64,000 nt of DNA from Paenibacillus sp. Soil750 (GTDB taxonomy: Bacteria > Bacillota > Bacilli > Paenibacillales > NBRC-103111): positions 658,126 to 722,125 of the forward strand of contig NZ_LMSD01000012.1 of the NCBI RefSeq assembly GCF_001428045.1, written 5' to 3'. Every line of letters begins with the position of its first letter. Position 1 is the first letter of the stretch. A model generated the notes under the pieces. It was not told the origin of the DNA, did not search any database, and saw only the letters and a program-made list of their open reading frames with translations. A program made the position numbers and the translations under genes. This document shows positions 27,212-36,300 of the stretch, one piece after another.

Positions 27212-29269
27212 TTACTTGAGTTTAAATGAAGCTACAGATTGCTGTAAGACCTTAGCCATATGGGCTAATTCGTTGGAATAAGAAGCAACTTCTTGGATTG
27301 CCGCTGTCTGTTCCTCTGTCGTTGCCGAGATGTGATTGGTTGAACTTGCTGAACTTCCGTAGAAATTAGAGACTACCTCCATGTTTTCAACCATTTTCTG
27401 CATATTCATTCGAATCATTATAATGTCATTGGTCATTTCGCCCGCTTGCCCAGATACCCCATCGACTAAGTTAAGAATCGTAGAGAAGGAATCTCCAGCC
27501 TTTGTCGTAAGCTGCTTCCCTTCTTGAATAGATGAATCTGCATTTTCCATCGCTTTCACTACTTGCGAAATATCTTCCTGGATCTCTGCAATTAATGTTT
27601 CGATCTCACTATTTGATTTCGTTGAATTTTCAGCAAGAAGGCGAATTTCACGAGAAATCACCGAAAATGTTTTACCATTAGATCCCGCTTCGGCGGCAAT
27701 AATACCTGCATTTAAAGCAAGCATTTTCGTTTGCTTGGCGATAGTGGAAAGTAAGGTCATAATCTGATTGATCTTTCTGGACTTATCTTCTAACTGTCGG
27801 ACTATTCCAACCGAATCGAGTGAGTTTTGAGAAATCAAATTGATCTGATTTATTGCTTCCACAATATCCGCTTTTCCTTCAATGGACGTTTGCAGCGCTT
27901 CCTTTGCGGATTGGCTTGCAAGTTCAATTCGTTGCGTTATTTTTTTAATATTCACAAACATAACTTTTGTTTCTTCTACAGCTTCATCGGTTAATGAAAG
28001 TTGTGTATGCGTCCCACCCGCTACTTCTTGAATCGATTGTGCAATTTCTTCTGTTGCTTTCGCGGATTGTTCCGCATTATCGGATAAAAGAACAGAAGTT
28101 TCAGATACGCTTTTCGCGCTTTCAGATACTTGCAATAAAATGGACTTCAAGTTACTTGCCATTGTATTTAGATTTGTGCCCATTTGGCCAAATTCATCGA
28201 CCGTTTTTATAGGTATAGTCTGGGTTAAATCCCCGCTTGACATCGATTGAGAAAGAATATTTACTTTCTTAATGTTATTGGTGATGTATAAACTGTAGAA
28301 ATAAATCACCATGACAACAACACATATCAATACAATTATGATCATAACCGAGATCATGAAATAATCGTTTAGCTTCTGGTAAAGCTCCTCCTGCGATATG
28401 ACCATGGCTAGTTTCCATGATGTATCTGGAACCGTCTGATAATAAACGATATTGAGCCCCCTATCGTCACTAAAAACGGCATTTCCATTATTATTCGCCA
28501 GTATTTCTTGGCCAATTTGTGCCAAGCCTACATTAGAATCATTCTTGATTTGATGATTCGCCACGCTCTGGTTATCTTTATTAGCAATAAAGTTCCCATT
28601 ACGATCCAACAAAAATGCCCATCCATTTTTTTCAACATGAATGTCTGAAATCTTCTGCTGCAGGCTGTTCAAATTGATGTTGGCTGTAACTACGCCTTGA
28701 AATTTATTATTGGTGTAAAATGGAACCGCTGTTGTTAAAATCATAGCGTTGGAGGTTTTATCAAAAAACGGATCCGTCCAAACCATGGTTTCCTTTGTGT
28801 TTTTACCAAGCAGATACCACTCTTTTTCGGGATAATTATATTCTTTCGTATCATAATCATTGGAAAATAAAATGCGACCGTTGTCTCGGTAGGCATAGGA
28901 ACTGTAATATTGCAAATAATTTTTATATTGATAGGGCTCATACCATATCCCAACTCCAAATGTGTCCGGGTTTGTGGACAATAAACCTTGAATAATCTGG
29001 AAATATTTACCTTTATCAATCTTGTCTCCTACAGGTTCAATCGTGCGTGCTAAGCTTTCAGGTATTTTACTGTGCGCTGTTAATATGGTTTGCATATTGT
29101 TGATCGTTGCGTTTAATTGATATGCCATTTTATCTTGAATTTCTGCATTGATGATATTTTTAGAATAACTGTAACTTAACGCAGACAACGCAAACATGGA
29201 TAAAATTAACATTGGTAGAATCGTGACGATTGTGCGGGTACGTATGCTTTTAAAACGAAATTTCACCAT
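27212..29269 (-). CDS. Methyl-accepting chemotaxis protein with dCACHE sensor
   Basis: A 685-residue chemoreceptor. A membrane segment near residues 12-34 is followed by a double-CACHE extracellular domain (FGVGIWYEPYQYKNYLQYYS; VWTDPFFDKTSNAMILTTAV) to about 300. Then come a second membrane segment near 308-333, HAMP to about 385, and a long coiled-coil signalling domain. The hairpin tip reads NAGIIAAEAGSNGKTFSVIS, where the commoner form is NAAIEAARAGE. It is the last gene behind the CUT2 importer, with 17 bases between them. That context suggests a role in taxis to the sugar the importer handles. Confidence 0.9.
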   Translation of the reverse strand: MVKFRFKSIRTRTIVTILPMLILSMFALSALSYSYSKNIINAEIQDKMAYQLNATINNMQTILTAHSKIPESLARTIEPVGDKIDKGKYFQIIQGLLSTNPDTFGVGIWYEPYQYKNYLQYYSSYAYRDNGRILFSNDYDTKEYNYPEKEWYLLGKNTKETMVWTDPFFDKTSNAMILTTAVPFYTNNKFQGVVTANINLNSLQQKISDIHVEKNGWAFLLDRNGNFIANKDNQSVANHQIKNDSNVGLAQIGQEILANNNGNAVFSDDRGLNIVYYQTVPDTSWKLAMVISQEELYQKLNDYFMISVMIIIVLICVVVMVIYFYSLYITNNIKKVNILSQSMSSGDLTQTIPIKTVDEFGQMGTNLNTMASNLKSILLQVSESAKSVSETSVLLSDNAEQSAKATEEIAQSIQEVAGGTHTQLSLTDEAVEETKVMFVNIKKITQRIELASQSAKEALQTSIEGKADIVEAINQINLISQNSLDSVGIVRQLEDKSRKINQIMTLLSTIAKQTKMLALNAGIIAAEAGSNGKTFSVISREIRLLAENSTKSNSEIETLIAEIQEDISQVVKAMENADSSIQEGKQLTTKAGDSFSTILNLVDGVSGQAGEMTNDIIMIRMNMQKMVENMEVVSNFYGSSASSTNHISATTEEQTAAIQEVASYSNELAHMAKVLQQSVASFKLK

Positions 29270-29286
29270 ATTAACAGCCCTTCCTC

Positions 29287-30264
29287 TTACTTATCGCTAC
29301 GGAGACGATCCAAAAGCACCGCAAGAACGATAACAACACCTGTAATAACGGTTTGCCAAAAGAAGCTAACATTTAATAGTGTCAATCCATTTCTAATTAC
29401 GCCCAAGATTAACACACCAATAATCGTCATTTGAATTCGGCCAATTCCCCCAGCTAGGCTCGTACCGCCTAGAACAACTGCAGCAATGGCATCAAGTTCG
29501 GCCATGCTTCCAGCATTCGGCTGACCGGAAATTAAACGGCCTGCTAGAACTACGCCAGCTAATCCCGCACATAAACCACTAATGGCATACACATTAATTA
29601 ACGTCTTTTCAACCTTAATACCTGTTAATCTCGCTGCCTCTTCATTTCCCCCAATTGCATAAATATGTCTGCCAAACATCGTGTATTTAAGTACGATAAA
29701 CATTACAACATATACACTGAGCATAATGTAGATGGGGGTTGGAACCGATAGTATCTTCCCTGATCCAATAAACTTAAACGGTTCCGAAGCCAGTATCGTA
29801 GGTAATCCTCCGCTAATTACGAAAGCAGCACCTCTTATATAAGTCATACTTCCTAATGTAACAATAAAGGATGGAAGTTTGGTTCTTGCAGTCAGAAAGC
29901 CGTTAATCCATCCTGCTGCATATCCCACCGCAATTCCAGCGAACATGGAAATAAAAGGGTTAACTCCTTGTTTGGAAAGCATGACGGAAATAACGCCCGA
30001 AAGTGCGATCGTAGATCCCACAGATAAATCAATCCCGCCAGTCAGAATAACTAATGTCATACCCGCTGCAAGAATTCCGTTAACGGATGATTGTTTTAAA
30101 ATATTGAGAATATTCCCCGTATCCGTGAAATTAGGTGCAAAAATGGCGAGTATAATACAAATAGCAACTAACACGATTAACATGCCTAGTTGATTCCAAA
30201 TTTTTCTCATGGATAATCCAATATTACGTTTATTATTAATGATTGCTTCCATTCCAGCGCTCAT
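29287..30264 (-). CDS. CUT2 sugar ABC transporter permease (RbsC/FrcC type)
   Basis: A 325-residue permease with about eight to ten membrane segments of the branched ribose/fructose type. Family patterns include ILTGGIDLSVGSTIALSGVI and AVVLGGTSLAGGIGRIQMTI. The start overlaps the ATPase stop as ATGA. With its ATPase and the RbsB-like lipoprotein it forms a complete monosaccharide importer. Fructose is the likely substrate because the surrounding enzymes release fructose and a fructokinase is present. Confidence 0.9.
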   Translation of the reverse strand: MSAGMEAIINNKRNIGLSMRKIWNQLGMLIVLVAICIILAIFAPNFTDTGNILNILKQSSVNGILAAGMTLVILTGGIDLSVGSTIALSGVISVMLSKQGVNPFISMFAGIAVGYAAGWINGFLTARTKLPSFIVTLGSMTYIRGAAFVISGGLPTILASEPFKFIGSGKILSVPTPIYIMLSVYVVMFIVLKYTMFGRHIYAIGGNEEAARLTGIKVEKTLINVYAISGLCAGLAGVVLAGRLISGQPNAGSMAELDAIAAVVLGGTSLAGGIGRIQMTIIGVLILGVIRNGLTLLNVSFFWQTVITGVVIVLAVLLDRLRSDK

Positions 30265-31817
30265 TTGATCTCCCCCGTTGCATAATACATAATTTTCTCT
30301 TGCGTCGCGTCTTCGCGCCTAAGGTTTGCTCGTAATTTCCCCTCATGCATAACAAGTATACGATCACTCAACGCTAATATTTCTGGCAGCTCAGAGGAAA
30401 TGGCTAACACAGCAAGGCCGTTTTTGGCTAATTTACAAATAACTTTATGAATTTCAGTTTTGGCGCCAATGTCGACACCTCTTGTCGGTTCATCTAACAA
30501 AAGCACTTTAGGCTGGATGGATAACCAACGTGCAAGCAGCGCTTTTTGCTGATTTCCTCCGCTTAAGCTAACTACCTTTTGTTCTTTACTTGCCGTTTTA
30601 ATGCCTAATTCTTTAATATACATATCAGCTTCATCATTGATTTGCGACCAATCTAAGAGCGATGCTTTTCGATATTTAAACATTTCAGCCATCATAATAT
30701 TTTCTTTGACAGACATATTTAGGAATAGTCCCTGTTCCTTACGGCTTTCCGGTACATGGGCAATCCCATATCGCATGGCATCCTCTGGAGAAGATATTTT
30801 CACAGATTGACCATTAATCAGAATTTCACCTGCTGATATTTCTGATAAACCAAAGATCGCTCTGACTAATTCTGTTCTTCCTGCACCTACCAATCCTGAA
30901 ATCCCAACAATTTCTCCTGAATACACCTCTAGCGAAATATCCTTTACATTTTTGTTATCAGATAATCCTTTAACCTCTAAAACCGGCATTTTATCTTTGA
31001 TCCAGCTCGTATGTGAAGGCGGTTTTTGAAATAAATCGGTTAATTCACGGCCAACCATTGTCTTAACCAGATGCTCCGGATTGGTTTCGGCGATAGGGAT
31101 CGTTGTAATCCACTCTCCATCACGCAAAATGGTACACCGATCAGAAATTTTAAAAATTTCATCCATACGATGTGAAATGTATACAATCGCAACACCTTTT
31201 TGTTTTAGTTCATTGATAATAATAAACAGCTTATCTATTTCTTTGTGGGTTAACGAAGCTGTTGGTTCATCCATCACTAGAACTTCTGCTTCTATAGAGA
31301 GGGCTCTCGCGATTTCCACCATTTGTTGTTGGGCAACACTTAAGGTTGAGACATATGATCTTGGATCCAAGTCAGATCCGATTGATTTTAATAGAAAATG
31401 GGCTCGTTCGTGAACTTTCTTCCAGTCCACCATACCGAACTTGTTTTTAGGAAATTTGGTTCCCATCAATACGTTCTCACCGATGGTTATATTCGGAGAA
31501 AGATTAAGCTCTTGATGAATGACACTAATGCCTTTCTCACGCGCTTCCATCGCATTACGCCAAGTGATCGATTTGCCTCGATACCTAATCTCGCCGTTAT
31601 CTGGACGATGTATCCCTGCCATAATCTTCATAAGTGTCGACTTACCGGCGCCATTCTCTCCCATTAAAGCATGTACTTCACCTTTATGCAGGTCGATATT
31701 TATGTTTTTTAAAACGGTAACCCCAGAGAAAGACTTGGAGATCGCTCTCATGCTTAACGCTATTGACGATGATTCAGAGGAAATGTTTTTTTCAACTTCC
31801 GCTTGCACAGCTTCCAT
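30261..31817 (-). CDS. CUT2 sugar ABC transporter ATPase (RbsA/FrcA type)
   Basis: A double-domain ATPase of 518 residues. Domain one has Walker A GENGAGKST, signature LSVAQQQMVEIA and Walker B VLVMDEPTASL. Domain two has a degenerate nucleotide loop (SGLVGAGRTELVRAIFG), the signature LSGGNQQKALLARWL and Walker B VLLLDEPTRGVDIGAKTEIH, as is usual for the family. It energises the permease encoded next to it. It is the only importer ATPase in the window. The CUT1 systems need a different, shared ATPase. Confidence 0.93.
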   Translation of the reverse strand: MEAVQAEVEKNISSESSSIALSMRAISKSFSGVTVLKNINIDLHKGEVHALMGENGAGKSTLMKIMAGIHRPDNGEIRYRGKSITWRNAMEAREKGISVIHQELNLSPNITIGENVLMGTKFPKNKFGMVDWKKVHERAHFLLKSIGSDLDPRSYVSTLSVAQQQMVEIARALSIEAEVLVMDEPTASLTHKEIDKLFIIINELKQKGVAIVYISHRMDEIFKISDRCTILRDGEWITTIPIAETNPEHLVKTMVGRELTDLFQKPPSHTSWIKDKMPVLEVKGLSDNKNVKDISLEVYSGEIVGISGLVGAGRTELVRAIFGLSEISAGEILINGQSVKISSPEDAMRYGIAHVPESRKEQGLFLNMSVKENIMMAEMFKYRKASLLDWSQINDEADMYIKELGIKTASKEQKVVSLSGGNQQKALLARWLSIQPKVLLLDEPTRGVDIGAKTEIHKVICKLAKNGLAVLAISSELPEILALSDRILVMHEGKLRANLRREDATQEKIMYYATGEIK

Positions 31818-31918
31818 GTTCTCACTCCAACCAATTTAATAATGAATATCATTTAATGACAATTGAATGAATACGATGTGGCACTCAGGTAGAGAGTAAC
31901 CACATCGCAAGAATAAAA

Positions 31919-32923
31919 CTACCAGCCTTTATAGTCTTTTACGTTTTCTGTCGTAATGAAGTCAGTTGGAAGTTTAATTAATGGTTCCACTTTTTCACCA
32001 GCAAGAACTTTAAATGCTGTTTCAACCGCAATTGTAATCATATTAAATGGGTTTTGTGCCGAGCTTCCAACATAGCTTTTGTTTTCTTTCAGTGTTGTCA
32101 CTGCATCAGGAGATCCATCCACACCAACGATAAACATTTCCTTGTCGCGACCGGCTTGCTCTGCAGCGATTTTGGCGCCAATACCTGTTGGATCATTAAT
32201 AGCAAATACAGCGTCGATTTGTCCTTTACCGTTTGCTTGTAAAATGGTCTCCATCTTAGCAAGCGATGTTTCGCGATTACCGTTACCATTTTGATTTGCA
32301 ACTATTTTAATTCCCGGAGCTGCTTTGAGAGCTTCATTAAATCCTGCAATGCGGTCTGTTACAGCGGACACCGGCGGTCCATCTAATACGGCAATATTTC
32401 CTTTTCCATTCAACCGTTTAACCAAATATTCACCCGCAATACGTCCTGCTTGAACGTTATCGGAAGTTACACTCGCATTAACGCCACCTTCAGAAATTGT
32501 ATCGACAGAAATGATTGGGATACCTGCTGCTTTAGCTTGACCCACTGCTGCTGCGATACCTTTGGTATCTACGGAACTTAGAATAATCATACTTACTTTT
32601 TTGGTAATAAAATCTTCGATTTGAGCGGTTTGTGTAGCCAAATTATCTTCTGCACTAACGGCGATTACTTCACCGCCGTGTTTCTTAGCAGCTTCAGCTG
32701 CACCTTTGGACATCGCTACGAAGAAAGGATTGCTTAAGTTTTGTACGGTCAAACCAATAACTACTTTTTTCTTTGGTGCCGGATCTGCTGCTTTAGCTGC
32801 GCTAGCTGTTTCTGCTGGCGCCCCAGTTGCTGCTGCGGGTTTTGTTTCCACTGCTTTACCACAAGCCGAAAGTGCAAATACAACAAATAGTAACAAGAAA
32901 ATCTTCATGTTTTTCATTTTCAA
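31919..32923 (-). CDS. RbsB-like sugar-binding lipoprotein of the CUT2 importer
   Basis: A 334-residue lipoprotein (lipobox LSAC, Cys21) with a periplasmic-binding-protein type I fold. Family patterns are VVIGLTVQNLSNPFFVAMSK, IEDFITKKVSMIILSSVD and FIVGVDGSPDAVTTLKE. It opens the operon binding protein, ATPase, permease, chemoreceptor. It is plainly a paralogue of the sensor lipoprotein at 48432-49439, with long identical stretches and the same C-terminus (YKGW). The leader upstream is about 280 bases and begins at a promoter shared with both extracellular fructanase genes. Confidence 0.92.
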   Translation of the reverse strand: MKMKNMKIFLLLFVVFALSACGKAVETKPAAATGAPAETASAAKAADPAPKKKVVIGLTVQNLSNPFFVAMSKGAAEAAKKHGGEVIAVSAEDNLATQTAQIEDFITKKVSMIILSSVDTKGIAAAVGQAKAAGIPIISVDTISEGGVNASVTSDNVQAGRIAGEYLVKRLNGKGNIAVLDGPPVSAVTDRIAGFNEALKAAPGIKIVANQNGNGNRETSLAKMETILQANGKGQIDAVFAINDPTGIGAKIAAEQAGRDKEMFIVGVDGSPDAVTTLKENKSYVGSSAQNPFNMITIAVETAFKVLAGEKVEPLIKLPTDFITTENVKDYKGW

Positions 32924-33044
32924 ATTCCTCCGAATTATTATATTTTTTTAAAAATAAGTTTGGCGAATAATAGGAAGCTATGTGATAATTAAAGTGTAAT
33001 TGTTTTTCTATGAACATGTTTTAGAGTCCAATTGTCTATCACGT

Positions 33045-33083
33045 TTAGCGACACAAGTAGCCAATTGCAAAACTCTTTAGCAT
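33045..33083 (-). CDS. Candidate 12-residue leader peptide
   Basis: Inside the long leader of the CUT2 operon, AAGGAGGG is followed after nine bases by an ATG opening MLKSFAIGYLCR and a TAA. The ribosome site is strong, but so short a frame can arise by chance. If translated, it may tune expression of the downstream operon. Confidence 0.25.
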   Translation of the reverse strand: MLKSFAIGYLCR

Positions 33084-33173
33084 GTTCTTTTTCCCTCCTT
33101 TTTTTGATACAACCAAATCCCCCAATTGAAGCATGATTGACACTAATCACTTACCTAAAAGAAATCTCACCTC

Positions 33174-33275
33174 CTTAAAAGAGTGGATGTTTGTTTTCTG
33201 TGTATTCATCATACCTGTGTTAAATACAAAAAATAATAGAAAATCTTCTTGAAACTGTTGAAATTTTTCTATTAT
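33174..33275 (-). promoter_or_regulatory. Shared fructan-regulon promoter, copy A
   Basis: About 100 bases align with copies at 37664-37758 and 44838-44942. Read on the plus strand the shared blocks are AAAAGAGTGGAT, ATCATAC, AAAAATAATAGAA and GTTGAAATTTTT. On the minus strand TATGAT at 33208-33213 is a good -10 box without a clear -35, typical of activator-dependent promoters. It drives the CUT2 importer operon. Confidence 0.7.
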
Positions 33276-33340
33276 CTTCATTCAGATATGAGAAAACCTC
33301 TTTTCGGGAACCGAAAACTTATACTTTCTTATGTGATAAA

Positions 33341-33377
33341 AAAGACCTAGCATGATGTGGAATCAGGCTAAGTCTTT
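33341..33377 (-). terminator. Terminator of the LamG-GH32 gene
   Basis: Arms AAAGAC-C-TAGC and GCTA-A-GTCTTT pair around a 15-base loop, 11 bases after the stop, with TTTTTT following on the minus strand. Confidence 0.7.
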
Positions 33378-33387
33378 AAATCTTGTT

Positions 33388-36300
33388 TTAAGGGATTCTA
33401 ATTGGAACATTCACATCATCAACATTGATATGGCCAAAGCCACCCATCGCGTTGTCGACAATCTTAATGTAGCATGTCGTTCCTATATATGCGGATGCAT
33501 TCCAATTCTTTCGAGTATACGCCTCACTATTTAGTCCAGTTTCTTTGAATAAGATAGCGTTGTCGGAAGCCCGGACAAGAGCAACGTACAAGTTATTCAA
33601 GTCTTGCCCTCCCCCAACGAGAAGGTCGATCTGTCCGTCCCCTCCAAGCAAAAAATTGGTGGATTGCATCGAGCCAACCTGGCCATCACCTCCATTATTG
33701 AAGCCCCAATAGTGATACGTACCTTGTTTGTTGAAAGATTGCGGCGGATTCCAAAAAGTCGATGCGGGGCTCACGTCGCCGTCCGTGAATGCATTGCCGT
33801 TTTTCACGTTCCAACCGCTTAAGTTGCCGAGTTCAAAATCGTGGTTCGCCAACTGGCCTATCAAAGAACCGGGTTGAACAGGAACATTCACGGCATCGAG
33901 ATTGATATGGCCAAAACCTCCTGTCGAATTATCGACCACTCTAATATAGCATCTTGTGCCAATATAAGCTGAAGCATCCCAGTTACTTACTGTATATCCC
34001 TCGTTGTTAAGTCCCGTTTCTTTGAACAATATAGCGTTGTCGGAAGCTCTAACAAGAGCAACGTACAAGTTATTAATGTCTTGCCCTCCTCCTACGCGAA
34101 GGTTGATTAATCCGTTCCCTCCAAGCACAAAGCTTACGGATCTCATCGCGCCAACTCGATTATCACCTCCATTATTGAAGCCCCAGAAGTGATAATCGCC
34201 TTCTTTGTTGAAAGATTGCGGTGGATTCCAAAAAGTCGATGCAGAGCTCACATCACCATCGGTGAACGCATTGCCACTTTCCACAATCCAACTGCTCAAG
34301 TTGCCTGCTTCAAAATTATGATTGGGTAGTTGCTCTGTTGCTTGGACTGGTATATTGAAATCATCTACATTAATATGACCCCATGAATCGGATCTATTAT
34401 CGACGACTCTAATATACATAGACGTTCCGATGTATTGGGTTGCATCCCAGTACTTCCTCGTATACTGTTCAGTGTTCCCTTTATGATCTGGCCAATCCTT
34501 ATAGGTCCCAGGCCCGCTAGTCCGATAAAGCTCTTTGCCGTCAGAAGAACGAACAAAAGCAACATAAAGGTTGTCAATATCAATACCGCCTCCAACCAGG
34601 AAATTAATTTGTCCATTACCTCCTAACGTAAAGGTTTGCGATCTAAGCTCGCCGATTGAGGTGTCTCCTCCACCTCCATTGGAACCCCACAGGTGAAAGG
34701 CGCCTTGTTGGTTAAACGGTTGCACGCCCCACCAGGTTGGAGATTGGGTCACAACGGCGGGATCGGTGAATTCATTGCCTCTGACGACCGTCCAATTGCT
34801 TAAGTCCCCCGCTTCGAAATTGCCATTGGTCAGAGGTGTTGATGCAGGAGGCGCAATAACTGTAACGGTGCTTGTCGCCAGGAAACCTCCGTCTCGCGTT
34901 TTCGCCGTAATGATCGCGGTTCCAACCGAGTTTCCGCGAACACTTCCATTTGTTACGGTTGCGACGGCAGGGTTGCTTGAAATCCAAACGATGTCTTTAT
35001 TCGTTGCGTTGGACGGAGCTACAGTAGCGTAAAGCGTTTGCTTGCCTCCGGTGAAAACTTGGGAACTCTCCGTATTCAGGCTTACTCCGGTTACGGGTAC
35101 GGGAGTATAGGCAGAATTCATGTTCCAGATCTGCAAATGTTTCACCTTGATCGTATCCGGGTTGACATCCCCGAACAACTCCAAACCTAGCGCATCGGAT
35201 TTTGAATATGTACGGGTAGTAATCGATTTCAGCCCGTTCAAATAGGATTCCACCATCGATTTATCGAGGAAAATGTGAAGCTTTACCGTATCGCCGGCCA
35301 AATCGATCGTGCCGCTGTCGATGCCCTGCTGCGGCGGCCCGGTGATGGTGTTCGTCCGGTCTACTCCGTATTCTTTCGTGCTTTTTTTGTAGTACAGCAG
35401 TGTCTTCTCACCGCTGGTAGGAGACTTCCGTACATACATGCCGACTTTATCCGCCTCTCCGGGCGCTAGTTCCATATCGATTTCAAGCGTATCACCCTGA
35501 ATGTGGGACAAACGTTCGTTCGCATCAGTAAACGAAGTGTCCGTAGCGATATCCAGCAGCTGCGTACCCCTGAGCGATTGCAGTTCAGAAATCGGATTGA
35601 TGCCGAGTCGACCGTCAGGACGCAGATCCAGTACAACAGGTAATCCAGCATTGTGCGCCCAACCGGCATCCGAGTCTGCCTGCGAACTCCGATTTCCTTG
35701 AGCGATCGTATTCAATATTGTACGATTTGGTGTATTGTACGCTGATGTTGATTTATCTACAAATCCGCTCGGCCCGGTAAAATGGAAACCGCCATAGTCC
35801 ATCAACTGCGGCGCATCTGAACCGGGATCAGGTTTAAACTTGGATGTGACGTTATCCCAGGTGCCAATCCAGTAAAATACGCGGGCTTGCCCCCCGACAG
35901 GGCTGACCATAAATATGTATTTCTGGTTGCCCAATGAATCCTTGATCGGCAGCAGAACAGGCAGCTCCCATACATTACCCAACTTCTCAGGGTATAGATT
36001 ATTTTGATAAAGCGGTCCCTTATACTGCCAGTTTGTCATGTCCGACGAGGTATAGACTAATGCTGTTCCGCCTTGACCGTTAACGCCCGATCCAACAAGC
36101 ATATTCCAGGTGCTACCATCCTTAAATACAAATGGATCACGAAATTGGCCTTGTATTCCCTGACCATCCTGTTGAGTGACCGCAAGTGAAGCGTCTTTAT
36201 CCCATCGCTTCAAATCATTATCGTGATCTGTAGGATACGTGCTTCTGGCCAATCCAACATTTTCTTTATTAGTAGCCTTTGCATCATTACCCGCCGTGAA

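Noticed and set aside
33045..33083. Riboswitch in the long leader of the CUT2 operon
   Set aside because: I could not recognise any known aptamer pattern; only the small reading frame was noted.
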